Of a stretch of 19,449 nucleotides of DNA, positions 7,268 to 15,281 are shown piece by piece. The position numbers were made by a program, and so were the translations under genes. The notes beneath the pieces are model-generated. The model had not been told where the DNA came from. It worked only from the letters and a program-made list of their open reading frames with translations, and did not search any database. Each line of letters starts with the position of its first letter. The first letter of the stretch is position 1. Source of the DNA: Hydrogenothermus sp. GTDB taxonomy: Bacteria > Aquificota > Aquificia > Aquificales > Hydrogenothermaceae. The stretch covers positions 1 through 19,449 of the forward strand of contig QNYP01000036.1 in NCBI GenBank assembly GCA_003978675.1, read 5' to 3'.

Positions 7268-7722
7268 TACACCCCACCAAATCTTAATTTAACTGCTAAG
7301 AATATTATAATTAAACCAATAATTAAATTAATAACACCAACAATTCTCGTTATAAGTTTTATCTTCTGGGACAAATTTGCTTTTGGTCCTAAATAAAAAT
7401 CATGAAAAACTGCTAAAATTACAGTTAATAAAAAAAACATTAGTTTTTCTTTTAAAGTAGTGGCATATTCTAGACTACTATTTAATAAAACAGTGAACTC
7501 CATTCCTGTTATATTAACTGCGTTTAAGACTCCAGTTATAAACAAAATAGGAAGTCCTATAACTGTTCCTACAATACTATATCTTCTTCCAACTTCTTGG
7601 AAAATTTTAGTACTAAGGGGAAGTTTTTTAACATAAGGAGATAAAACAATAGCCATAAAGAGCATTCCTCCTATCCACAAAGAGGCAAAAACAATGTGTA
7701 AAAATAAAATTATTTCTTTCAT
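7267..7722 (-). CDS. Small four-helix membrane protein, CopD-like
   Basis: A 151-residue integral membrane protein with four predicted helices. His9 in FLHIVFASLWIGG and His107 in AVFHDFYLGP lie within or at the edge of helices. The HxxxxxxWIGG pattern is typical of the CopD / HemJ-like group of small heme- or copper-linked membrane proteins. The start ATG overlaps the end of the agmatine-deiminase-family gene by 4 bp, and its stop overlaps the start of the NnrS-like gene by 1 bp, so the pair is tightly coupled. The specific role is unknown; copper transport and heme binding are both possible. Confidence 0.6.
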   Translation of the reverse strand: MKEIILFLHIVFASLWIGGMLFMAIVLSPYVKKLPLSTKIFQEVGRRYSIVGTVIGLPILFITGVLNAVNITGMEFTVLLNSSLEYATTLKEKLMFFLLTVILAVFHDFYLGPKANLSQKIKLITRIVGVINLIIGLIIIFLAVKLRFGGV

Positions 7723-8729
7723 TTTAAGCCATTAAGCCTCGGCACATTCATAGTTAGACAGTGAAAAGCTCCAAGTCCTATTATTATAGGATAAGCATAC
7801 AGTCCAACAACTTTTCTGTCAACAAAAACTGATTGGATTATATCTAAAGCTTCTTTGTCTTGTGGACAATCAAAAATCGGAACTATTACATACTTGTTAG
7901 TTATATAAAAATTTGCATAGCTTGCAGGCAATCTATAACCTTTTAAATCTGGATAATCAAAGTATTGAGGCTCAGGCATAGGAATAGTAATAATATTAAA
8001 ATCTGTTTGCTTTAAAATTTCTAAATTTTCCTTTAAAGGTTTGTAATTTTCATCTTTCTCATCAGTTTCTATTGCTGTAATAATAGTTTTTTCATTAACA
8101 AATCTAGTTATATCATCTACATGTCCATCTGTATCATCTCCAACAATTCCATCTTTTAGCCATATTATTCTTTTAACTCCAAAATAGTGTCTAAGCAAAT
8201 TTTCTATTTCTTTTTTTGTTAAGTTAGGGTTTCTATTTTTATTAAGTAAACAACTTTCTGTTGTTAACAAATCTGTGCCATTAGTATCTATTGAACCGCC
8301 TTCTAAAACTACATTTACTTTTTCATAATTTATTTTTAAAATCTGGCACATTTTTTCACCAACTTTATCATCTAACTCATATGGATACTTTTCTCCCCAA
8401 CTGTTGAATTTAAATTTTAGCCCATAAGGATTTCCATCTTTTGAAACTATGAAAGCTCCATAATCTCTATGCCAGGCATCGTTGGTTTTTATAGTATTTA
8501 CAATTATATTGCTTGAAGTTGCTTTATATTTTTCCAGTTTTTTTATTAATTTGCTTTTTTGGATTTCATCATCCACATTTATATAAACCTTTTCTCCCTC
8601 ACTAATTAACTTAACCATATAGGCAAATATATCTTGTGCTTCCTCTAGATATTCAAAGAAAGTTTCTGGATTCTGAGGAAATGTAGTCCATGTACTGTGG
8701 TGTGGATACCATTCAGGTAATAGTTTCAT
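7719..8729 (-). CDS. aguA: Agmatine deiminase / peptidyl-arginine deiminase-type enzyme
   Basis: Predicted to hydrolyse agmatine to N-carbamoylputrescine and ammonia in putrescine synthesis. The guanidino-modifying fold is recognised by NDAWHRDYG, the GGSID loop, GDDTDGHVDDITRF with the catalytic His, and the C-terminal GLGAFHCLT holding the nucleophilic Cys (residue 324 from the chosen start). Family members usually read GGGxIHC, so this loop has diverged. I chose ATG 8729 because the product then begins MKLLPEWYPHHSTW, matching family N-termini, with GGAGG 14 bases upstream. A TTG at 8750 would add 7 residues. No N-carbamoylputrescine amidase gene is nearby. A related deiminase specificity cannot be excluded. 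Confidence 0.82.
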   Translation of the reverse strand: MKLLPEWYPHHSTWTTFPQNPETFFEYLEEAQDIFAYMVKLISEGEKVYINVDDEIQKSKLIKKLEKYKATSSNIIVNTIKTNDAWHRDYGAFIVSKDGNPYGLKFKFNSWGEKYPYELDDKVGEKMCQILKINYEKVNVVLEGGSIDTNGTDLLTTESCLLNKNRNPNLTKKEIENLLRHYFGVKRIIWLKDGIVGDDTDGHVDDITRFVNEKTIITAIETDEKDENYKPLKENLEILKQTDFNIITIPMPEPQYFDYPDLKGYRLPASYANFYITNKYVIVPIFDCPQDKEALDIIQSVFVDRKVVGLYAYPIIIGLGAFHCLTMNVPRLNGLK

Positions 8730-8743
8730 CTGTGAAAGAAAAA

Positions 8744-8748
8744 CCTCC
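8744..8748 (-). promoter_or_regulatory. Shine-Dalgarno GGAGG relevant to the aguA start choice
   Basis: GGAGG on the minus strand lies 14 bases before ATG 8729, which is long, and directly abuts the alternative TTG at 8750. That TTG has its own weaker GAGGA about 9 bases upstream, inside the end of the preceding gene. N-terminal homology favours the ATG. Confidence 0.4.
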
Positions 8749-8752
8749 AAAG

Positions 8753-9496
8753 CTATTTTTCCTCAAAAGAGTAATACTGTTTTTTTGCCTTCACAAATTC
8801 AAACTTATCTAATTTCGGTAAATAGGCAGTTAATTTATTTCCTAAAACACAACCTGTATCTATTCCATAGGCTCTGTTGTTTATATAAGGTTCTTCAAAA
8901 ACTTGGTGCCCATATATTATTTTTGGAGATTTCTCATTTACTTTTCTCCATTTAGTCCAATCTAATCTTTCAGGAAAGCCATTTTCTAAAAATCTTCCAG
9001 TTGTTGCCCCATACAGAACAAAACTTCTCACTTTTTTGTCCTTTTTTCCAATATATTCGTCTTTTATTCCTGCATGGGCTACAATTGTATCGCCATTTAC
9101 TATTATATAAAGAGGTAATTTTTCCCAGTAGTTTAGTATTTTTTCTTTAAGTTTTTCCTGTAAAGAGACAGAGAGAGATTGAAATTCTTCAACTGTTTTT
9201 TGAAGACCATAACTTACTTTTACTTTATTACCTTTTAACCATCTTACAAATTTATCCATATGGTTTGATTGGACTTCTATAAACTTTCCTTTTTCAAAAA
9301 GCTCAATACAGTAGCTTAGTGTATCTAAATTATAATCTCCCCTATCTATATTATCCCCAACGCTTATAATAAAGGTATCTTTCCCATAGTTTTCCCAAAT
9401 TTTCTCTAAAAGTTCTTTAAACTCGTAATAACAACCGTGGCTATCTCCTATTACTGCAAACTGCCTATCTATATTAAGCTTTAAAAAATCGTTCAT
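8753..9496 (-). CDS. PPP-superfamily metallophosphoesterase (PrpE / Pnkp-phosphatase-like)
   Basis: Two-metal phosphoesterase, possibly acting on diadenosine polyphosphates, phosphoproteins or polynucleotide ends. The motifs appear in order: GDSHG (Asp18, His20), GDNIDRG (Asp48), SNHM (Asn78, His79), VAHAG (His141), YGHQV, then IDTGCVLGNKLTA. The third motif is normally GNHE or GNHD, and here both outer residues differ (Ser and Met) while the Asn-His pair is kept. The region after it (KFVRWLKGNKV...YGLQKTVEEF) resembles the PrpE/Pnkp-phosphatase subgroup. The 247-residue length fits. The gene starts one base after the ZnuA-like stop and ends 23 bases before the aguA ATG, in one transcription unit. 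Confidence 0.8.
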   Translation of the reverse strand: MNDFLKLNIDRQFAVIGDSHGCYYEFKELLEKIWENYGKDTFIISVGDNIDRGDYNLDTLSYCIELFEKGKFIEVQSNHMDKFVRWLKGNKVKVSYGLQKTVEEFQSLSVSLQEKLKEKILNYWEKLPLYIIVNGDTIVAHAGIKDEYIGKKDKKVRSFVLYGATTGRFLENGFPERLDWTKWRKVNEKSPKIIYGHQVFEEPYINNRAYGIDTGCVLGNKLTAYLPKLDKFEFVKAKKQYYSFEEK

Positions 9497-9497
9497 T

Positions 9498-10379
9498 TTA
9501 TGTATTTAACCCTTTGTAAACTTTATCTATAATAGTTTTAATAGTTTTTATATAATTGCTTCCTTCTCCAAATGGATCTAGTTTTATAACATTTACAGAT
9601 GCATTTTCTTTTAAAAGTCTTAAATACCTTTCGTTATAAAACTGTTTAGATACAAAAATTGTAGGTATTTTCTTTATTTTTATTAAGCTTATTATATGAT
9701 TAAGATGTTTTATTGTTGGCTTTTTTCCATGACCTAACTCAATAACTGCAAGGTAATCAAGTGAAAATCTGTTTGTAAAGTATGGATATAAATAATGATA
9801 AGAAATGAAGTTTTTATTTTTTAATTTAGATAGTTTGTTTTTCCCATAAGTAATTAAATTATTAATTTTTTCTTCAAAATTTTTGTAGTTTGATAGGTAT
9901 TTATTTTTATTAACCTTGTCTTTTTCTGATAGTTTTCTAGCCATGTAAAAGGCTATTTTTTTTGCATTTTCAGGGTCTAGCCAGATTGCAGGGTGAAATA
10001 GTTCATCTTCATCATGGTTATGTTGATTTTCATTATCATTATATCCTTCAAATTCATATTCTCGTATTAAATAAATCCCATTAACTTCATAAATTGGAAT
10101 TAAATTTTCTTTTTTTATGTTTAGAATAATATTTTCTATTTGAGGCTCACCAGATCCAATAAAAACAAAAAAATCTGCTGAATATATCTTTTTTAAGTCT
10201 GAATACTTATATTCGTAATTATGTAAAGAAACATTTGTAGGAATTATATAATTAACTTCACAATTTTGATTGCATACTTCCTTTACTATATCCGCTAAAG
10301 GTTTTACAGTTGTTATTATTTTTACCTTTGCAAAGGATACGCTAAATAAGATTAATACAAATATTATCGAAAGCCTCAT
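9498..10379 (-). CDS. ZnuA-like metal-binding ABC-transporter substrate-binding protein
   Basis: Periplasmic cluster A-I protein binding Zn2+ or Mn2+. Residues 1-17 are a signal peptide ending SFA. Expected metal ligands are present: His53 (SLHNYE), His129 (HPAIWLDP), His195 (ISYHYLYP) and the acidic Asp268 (LDPFG). A short acidic/His loop before His129 (NQHNHDEDE) matches the charged loop of zinc-specific members, so zinc is favoured. Cys36 and Cys40 (CNQNC) could form a small disulphide. No permease or ATPase gene is adjacent, so it must pair with a transporter elsewhere. It lies 12 bases after bamA with AAGGAGAAA as ribosome-binding site. Confidence 0.85.
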   Translation of the reverse strand: MRLSIIFVLILFSVSFAKVKIITTVKPLADIVKEVCNQNCEVNYIIPTNVSLHNYEYKYSDLKKIYSADFFVFIGSGEPQIENIILNIKKENLIPIYEVNGIYLIREYEFEGYNDNENQHNHDEDELFHPAIWLDPENAKKIAFYMARKLSEKDKVNKNKYLSNYKNFEEKINNLITYGKNKLSKLKNKNFISYHYLYPYFTNRFSLDYLAVIELGHGKKPTIKHLNHIISLIKIKKIPTIFVSKQFYNERYLRLLKENASVNVIKLDPFGEGSNYIKTIKTIIDKVYKGLNT

Positions 10380-10391
10380 TAAACTTTCTCC

Positions 10392-12755
10392 TTAGAAAAA
10401 TGTTCCTAGAACAAATCCAAATCTAGATTTTCCTACTCTAGGAGGAGGATTTGCAACTACTCCATAATATATATCAATAGGTGCCATTGGTGTTACTATT
10501 TTTAAACCTAATCCATAAGAGGTATATATTTCTGACTTAAGTTCTTCAAAAGAATTAAAACCTCTTCCTTGATCTACAAAAACATAACCCCACAAAAACT
10601 TTTCAACAAGAGGATGATTTAATTGATAGTTTAAAATAAGTTCGTTTTCAGCTCCCAGAGGATTTAAAGCATCATCATAAGGACCTGCCATACCATAATT
10701 AAATCCTCTTATAGTAAAATCACCACCTACAAAAAAGTATTCATCAAGAGGAATTTCTTTATTTATAGGCCTAACAAAGCCATATCTAACCTTAAATGAA
10801 AAAATAAAATCTGTCCATAAAAGATGGTCTGGTATTATGAAGCTAGCACTAGAAACAACTTTATAAAAATCTCTTGTTCCTGTTCCAAGTTTTACATTTA
10901 ATGATAAATCTGAACCTTGAGTTGGTAATATTGGATTATCTACATCATTTCTGTTTATATACCAATAAATACTATATAAGTCATAAGGTCCTGCTTGTCT
11001 TTGTATGTAAAGAGGTGCTTCTGGTTGAACATTTTTTATGTTTCCTTTTTCTAGTGTTAAACCTACACCTGTCCTATAATACTCTTTAAATTCCATAGAT
11101 ATAGAAGGAGAAAATCCTAGCTTCTGTGAAATAAAAGTTCCATAATCAACATATTTATCATACAGACTAAATCCTAAATCAAGGGGTTTGTAAAATGCCC
11201 ATTTATGAAGGTATGAGATTTCATTATTTCTATATTGAGAACCAATAGTTAGAGATAAGCTAGCAGTATCTCCTGTTCCCATAAAATTACCTTTTTTTAT
11301 AGAAGCAAAGAAAGATAAACCTGTAAGCTGGCTATATCCTGCTCCGATAGATATTTGTCCTGTAAATCTTTCTTGGACATTAACATCGACATCAAGTTTA
11401 TTATCATCTCTAAATTTAGGATTAAATCCTATACCGTTGTAGAACCCTAATCTATACAGTCTTGCCTGAGACCTAAATAAATCTTTTCTTTTGAATAAAT
11501 CCCCTGGTGCAAATCTAAGTTCTCTTCTTATTACATAATCTCTGGACTCATAATTTCCAGAAATATTAACAAAATTCACATAATATATATTTCCTTTATT
11601 TATGTTATAAACTACCTTTACAAGTTTATTTTGCTTATCAAGAATTTTCTCATCCTCTACTCTAGTAAATAAATATCCAAGTTCTGTGTATTTATTTGTA
11701 ATTTCTTCTTTTATTTTCCTTATAATTTCTCCATTGTAGTAATCTCCTATTTTTAAATCCCTTTTAAATCGCTCTAAGATTTCATCCCTTGTGTATAAAG
11801 AGTTATTCTTAAACTCAACAGCAGAAAGTTTATATCTTGGACCTTCTTTAATTTTTATAAAAATGTAATATTCTTCTCCATTTTTAAGCTGTATTTCAGG
11901 CTCGCTTACTTCAACTTCAAAAAATCCTTTATTTACATAAAGTTCCCTTATTCTTTCAATATCTTCGTATAGAACTTCTTTTTCTAACCTAGGATGTATT
12001 CTTAATTTCCATATATTCCTTTCTTTAGTTTCCATTACATCTTTAATTTCATCTTCATCAATTTGTTTATTCCCAATTATGATAATATCTTTTATATACG
12101 CCTTTTTTCCTTCATCTATTTGGAAAACAAGTATATTACCTTTAAAGTAATAATTGACTTTTGCTTTATAATATCCTTTCTTTTCATAATACTTAAGGAT
12201 TTTTTTTCTCATTTTTTCTATTTCTTCTATTGAGAAAACCCTTCCAAGCCCCCTTTTAAGAGAGTGTAATTTCTCAGTTAATTCAGGACCTAAGGTTGAA
12301 AAGAATAAAGCATTTCCTACTTCTTCTCTTTTTTCTTCTATACCTAACTCTTGCATTAAATCATCAGTAGGTATGTCATCATTCCCTTCAAATTTAATCT
12401 TTTGAACAACAGGTAGCTCTTTAAAAACAAATATTAAATCTATTCCATTTTCTGTATACCTTGTATAAGTTTCTATTTCTCTAAAATAACCAAGTTTATA
12501 TAAATCCTTTAAAGTAGAAACAATATCATCTCTAACAACTATTGCTCCTTTTTTAAAAGGAATTAGAGGTTTTATTATCTCAGGTTTTATATATTTAAGA
12601 CCTCTTATTTCTATTTTTTCTAGCTTATAAACTTTTTCTACAGTTTTTGGATAGCTTTCAGGAAGAATAGAATTTGATGTTTTTTCTTCAGCATAGGAAG
12701 GGAAAAAGAATAAAAAAACAAATAGAAGGAGGAAAAATCCTCCTAATACATTTAA
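10392..12755 (-). CDS. bamA: Outer-membrane assembly factor BamA (Omp85), start uncertain
   Basis: Central subunit of the machine that folds beta-barrel proteins into the outer membrane. The protein has an N-terminal hydrophobic segment ending FFFPSYA (signal peptide), then about five POTRA repeats beginning YKLEKIEIRG, VVQKIKFEGN, AYIKDIIIIGN, YKLSAVEFKNN and IYYVNFVNISGN. The 16-strand barrel follows, with the conserved IRGF motif in loop 6, and the last residue is the aromatic Phe typical of outer-membrane proteins. The problem is the 5' end. Between the clpC stop and mature BamA there is no in-frame ATG, GTG or TTG. The only upstream one is ATG 13025, 274 bp inside clpC, which would add 90 implausible residues. 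The listed 5' boundary is simply where the frame leaves clpC. Non-canonical initiation or a sequencing indel are the options. Confidence 0.88.
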   Translation of the reverse strand, partial: LNVLGGFFLLLFVFLFFFPSYAEEKTSNSILPESYPKTVEKVYKLEKIEIRGLKYIKPEIIKPLIPFKKGAIVVRDDIVSTLKDLYKLGYFREIETYTRYTENGIDLIFVFKELPVVQKIKFEGNDDIPTDDLMQELGIEEKREEVGNALFFSTLGPELTEKLHSLKRGLGRVFSIEEIEKMRKKILKYYEKKGYYKAKVNYYFKGNILVFQIDEGKKAYIKDIIIIGNKQIDEDEIKDVMETKERNIWKLRIHPRLEKEVLYEDIERIRELYVNKGFFEVEVSEPEIQLKNGEEYYIFIKIKEGPRYKLSAVEFKNNSLYTRDEILERFKRDLKIGDYYNGEIIRKIKEEITNKYTELGYLFTRVEDEKILDKQNKLVKVVYNINKGNIYYVNFVNISGNYESRDYVIRRELRFAPGDLFKRKDLFRSQARLYRLGFYNGIGFNPKFRDDNKLDVDVNVQERFTGQISIGAGYSQLTGLSFFASIKKGNFMGTGDTASLSLTIGSQYRNNEISYLHKWAFYKPLDLGFSLYDKYVDYGTFISQKLGFSPSISMEFKEYYRTGVGLTLEKGNIKNVQPEAPLYIQRQAGPYDLYSIYWYINRNDVDNPILPTQGSDLSLNVKLGTGTRDFYKVVSSASFIIPDHLLWTDFIFSFKVRYGFVRPINKEIPLDEYFFVGGDFTIRGFNYGMAGPYDDALNPLGAENELILNYQLNHPLVEKFLWGYVFVDQGRGFNSFEELKSEIYTSYGLGLKIVTPMAPIDIYYGVVANPPPRVGKSRFGFVLGTFF
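12719..12744 (-). terminator. Terminator- or attenuator-like hairpin between clpC and bamA
   Basis: On the minus strand AGGAGGA (12744-12738), loop TTTT, TCCTCCT (12733-12727) forms a perfect 7-bp stem, followed by a T-rich run (TCTATTTGTTTTTTT). It starts 7 bases after the clpC TAA, as an intrinsic terminator would. It also lies inside the bamA signal-peptide frame and contains the only good Shine-Dalgarno sequence there, so it may instead control bamA translation. Confidence 0.6.
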
Positions 12756-15211
12756 GCTGTTTGAACTGCCTCTTTTTTGGATTTTCTTTGTTTTACCTGT
12801 TTCTTTGACTTTTTCACTTTTATTGTAGGATTTCCATCTTTCGAAACTGTTATTTCTGCAATAGACCCTGGAGGTAATTTCCCTTTCAATATTTCTTCTG
12901 CTAGCAAGTCTTCTACTAGAGATTGTAAAGCTCTTTTTATACTTCTTGCTCCATACTCTGGTTTGAATTCTTTGTCTATAAGATAATCCACAAATTTCTT
13001 TGAAAGTTTCACAGTAATTTCCCATTCACTTAACCTTTTGTTTATCTCTTTTAATTGAATATCAATTATACCTTTAACAACTTCTTTATCCAATGGTTTA
13101 AATACAATTATGTCATCTAACCTGTTTAAAAATTCCGGTGAGAAATGTTTTTTCACTTGCTGTAAAACATTCTTTTTCATTTCTTCATAATCTAAAAGTG
13201 TAGATTTTTGCTCAAATCCCATTTTGTTGCTTTCAAGTATTAATCTTGCCCCAAGGTTAGAAGTCATGATGATAATGGTATTGCTAAAATCAACTACTCT
13301 TCCAAAAGAGTCTGTTAATCTTCCATCATCAAAAATTTGCAAGAATATGTTAAACACATCTGGGTGTGCTTTTTCTATTTCATCAAATAATAAAACAGAG
13401 TAAGGTCTTCTTCTAACTGCTTCTGTTAGTTGCCCTCCTTCTTCATAACCTACATACCCCGGAGGTGCACCGATTAATCTAGAAACTGTATGTTTTTCCA
13501 TGTATTCAGACATATCAAATCTAACTAAGGCTTCTTCTGTTCCAAACAGATACTCTGCCAATGCTTTTGCTGTTTCTGTTTTACCTACTCCTGTAGGTCC
13601 TAAAAACATAAATACTCCAATAGGTCTATGGTGTCCTTTTAATCCCACACTATTTCTTCTTATAGCCTTAGATATTGCCTTTATTGCCTCATCTTGGTCA
13701 ACAACTCTCTTATGTAGTTCTTCTTCTATATGTAAAAGTTTTTCTGCTTCTGTCTCTGTTAGTCTTGCAACAGGTATTCCTGTCCATTTTGCAACAACTT
13801 GAGCAATATCTTCTGCTTTAACTTTTGGTTTTTTAACTTTTTTCTTATCTTTCCATTCCGCCTTTAATGTTTCAAACTTAGCCCTAAGTTTAAGTTCTTC
13901 ATCTCTGAGTTTCGCTGCTTTTTCATAATCTTGCTCTTTTGCTGCCTGTGCTTTTTCTTCTTCTATTTTCTTTATTTTCTCTTCTAATTTCTTAAGTTTT
14001 GGAGGAAGTTCTAGCTCTCTTAATCTTACCCATGCTCCTGCTTCATCTATGAGGTCTATTGCTTTATCTGGAAGTTGTCTATCAGTTATATACTTAACTG
14101 AGTACTCTACAGCTTTTTCTATTGCATCTTTTGTATATTCAACCTCATGGAATTCCTCAAATTTGTGTTTTAAGCCCATTAGTATTTTTACTGCATCTTC
14201 CGGAGAAGGAGGTTCTACTAATACAGGTTGAAATCTTCTTTCTAAAGCTCCATCCTTTTCTATGTATTTTCTGTATTCATCGATTGTTGTAGCTCCTATT
14301 ACCTGTATTTCTCCCCTTGCCAAAGCAGGTTTTAACATATTTGAAGCATCTATTGAACCTTCTGCAGCTCCTGCTCCAACAAGTGTATGAAGCTCATCTA
14401 TAAATAGGATTATATAAGGAGCTTTTTCTAGTTCCTTTAGTATATTTTTAAGTCTTTCTTCAAATTGACCTCTATATTTTGTTCCTGCAACTAATGCTGC
14501 TAAATCTAAAGCAACTATTCTTTTACCCTGTAATGGTTCTGGAACTGTTTTATCTGCTATTCTTTGAGCTAATCCTTCAACTATAGATGTTTTACCAACT
14601 CCCGGTTCTCCTATTAAAACTGGGTTGTTTTTTCTTCTTCTAGATAGTATTTGTATAACCCTATCTATCTCTTTATCTCTTCCAACAACAGGGTCTAACT
14701 TTCCTTCCCTTGCTAATGCTGTTAAATCTCTTGAAAATCTATCTATATTAGGAGTTGGAACCTGCTTAACCTGCTCTTGAGGAGGTATCTCTCCAAGTAT
14801 TTGTAATATTTCTCTTCTGATAGAATATTCATCTATTCCAAATCCCCTTAAAACCCTTCCACCAAGTCCTGTTTTTTCTCTAACTACTCCTATTAAAAGA
14901 TGTTCTGGTCCTACAAATTGGTGATGTAAAATTCTAGCTTCTTCTACAGCAAACTCTAAAACCCTTTTTGCATCAGGTGCAAATAAAACTTCCCCTACAT
15001 GCGAACCTTTTACCATTTGGGCAGTTAGAGTTCTTTTTACCTTATCAATAGTTAATCCAAATCTAGATAAAACCAGAACTGGTATATCTTCCTCTTCTAA
15101 TAGAGACAGAAGTAAATGCTCGCTACCCAAGTAATTATTTTTATATTCTAAAGCTATCTCCCTTGCATTTAATATTACCTTCCTAGCCCTTTCAGTAAAT
15201 TTTTCAAACAT
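12752..15211 (-). CDS. clpC: ATP-dependent Clp protease ATP-binding subunit ClpC
   Basis: Hexameric AAA+ unfoldase feeding substrates to ClpP. The 819-residue protein has the full domain order: two N-terminal Clp_N repeats (1-145); AAA-1 with Walker A GEPGVGKT (201-208) and Walker B IDELH (271-275); a UVR-containing coiled-coil middle region (about 400-450), which marks ClpC rather than ClpA or ClpB; and AAA-2 with Walker A GPTGVGKT (538-545) and Walker B LLFDEIE. The ClpP-contact loop reads MGF (664-666), close to the usual [LIV]GF. The C-terminus is a Lys-rich tail (VKKSKKQVKQRKSKK), probably disordered. No mcsA/mcsB or clpP gene is adjacent. It starts 66 bases after lolD and may have its own promoter. 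Confidence 0.96.
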   Translation of the reverse strand: MFEKFTERARKVILNAREIALEYKNNYLGSEHLLLSLLEEEDIPVLVLSRFGLTIDKVKRTLTAQMVKGSHVGEVLFAPDAKRVLEFAVEEARILHHQFVGPEHLLIGVVREKTGLGGRVLRGFGIDEYSIRREILQILGEIPPQEQVKQVPTPNIDRFSRDLTALAREGKLDPVVGRDKEIDRVIQILSRRRKNNPVLIGEPGVGKTSIVEGLAQRIADKTVPEPLQGKRIVALDLAALVAGTKYRGQFEERLKNILKELEKAPYIILFIDELHTLVGAGAAEGSIDASNMLKPALARGEIQVIGATTIDEYRKYIEKDGALERRFQPVLVEPPSPEDAVKILMGLKHKFEEFHEVEYTKDAIEKAVEYSVKYITDRQLPDKAIDLIDEAGAWVRLRELELPPKLKKLEEKIKKIEEEKAQAAKEQDYEKAAKLRDEELKLRAKFETLKAEWKDKKKVKKPKVKAEDIAQVVAKWTGIPVARLTETEAEKLLHIEEELHKRVVDQDEAIKAISKAIRRNSVGLKGHHRPIGVFMFLGPTGVGKTETAKALAEYLFGTEEALVRFDMSEYMEKHTVSRLIGAPPGYVGYEEGGQLTEAVRRRPYSVLLFDEIEKAHPDVFNIFLQIFDDGRLTDSFGRVVDFSNTIIIMTSNLGARLILESNKMGFEQKSTLLDYEEMKKNVLQQVKKHFSPEFLNRLDDIIVFKPLDKEVVKGIIDIQLKEINKRLSEWEITVKLSKKFVDYLIDKEFKPEYGARSIKRALQSLVEDLLAEEILKGKLPPGSIAEITVSKDGNPTIKVKKSKKQVKQRKSKKEAVQTA

Positions 15212-15256
15212 AACTAAATACCTCTTCTTTAATTTTATACAAAAGCTCTTATGAAT

Positions 15257-15281
15257 ATTATACTCTTCTTAAAAATTTCAA
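15257..15281 (-). promoter_or_regulatory. Possible clpC promoter elements
   Basis: On the minus strand TATAAT (15262-15257) lies about 45 bases upstream of the clpC ATG. TTGAAA (15281-15276) precedes it, but the 13-base spacing is shorter than the usual 16-18 for a housekeeping sigma factor. The -10 element may be real while the -35 is coincidental. An ATG-proximal AAGAGG serves as ribosome-binding site. Confidence 0.3.

Noticed and set aside
8730..8750. TTG 8750 start for the agmatine deiminase-type gene
   Set aside because: The seven extra residues precede a family-typical N-terminus that begins at ATG 8729; not fully excluded.
12756..13025. N-terminal extension of bamA from ATG 13025
   Set aside because: It lies wholly inside clpC in another frame, lacks any domain, and would bury the signal peptide about 90 residues in.
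13500..13802. Plus-strand open frame inside clpC
   Set aside because: Antisense to the conserved AAA-2 Walker region; composition is that of a reverse-complement shadow.
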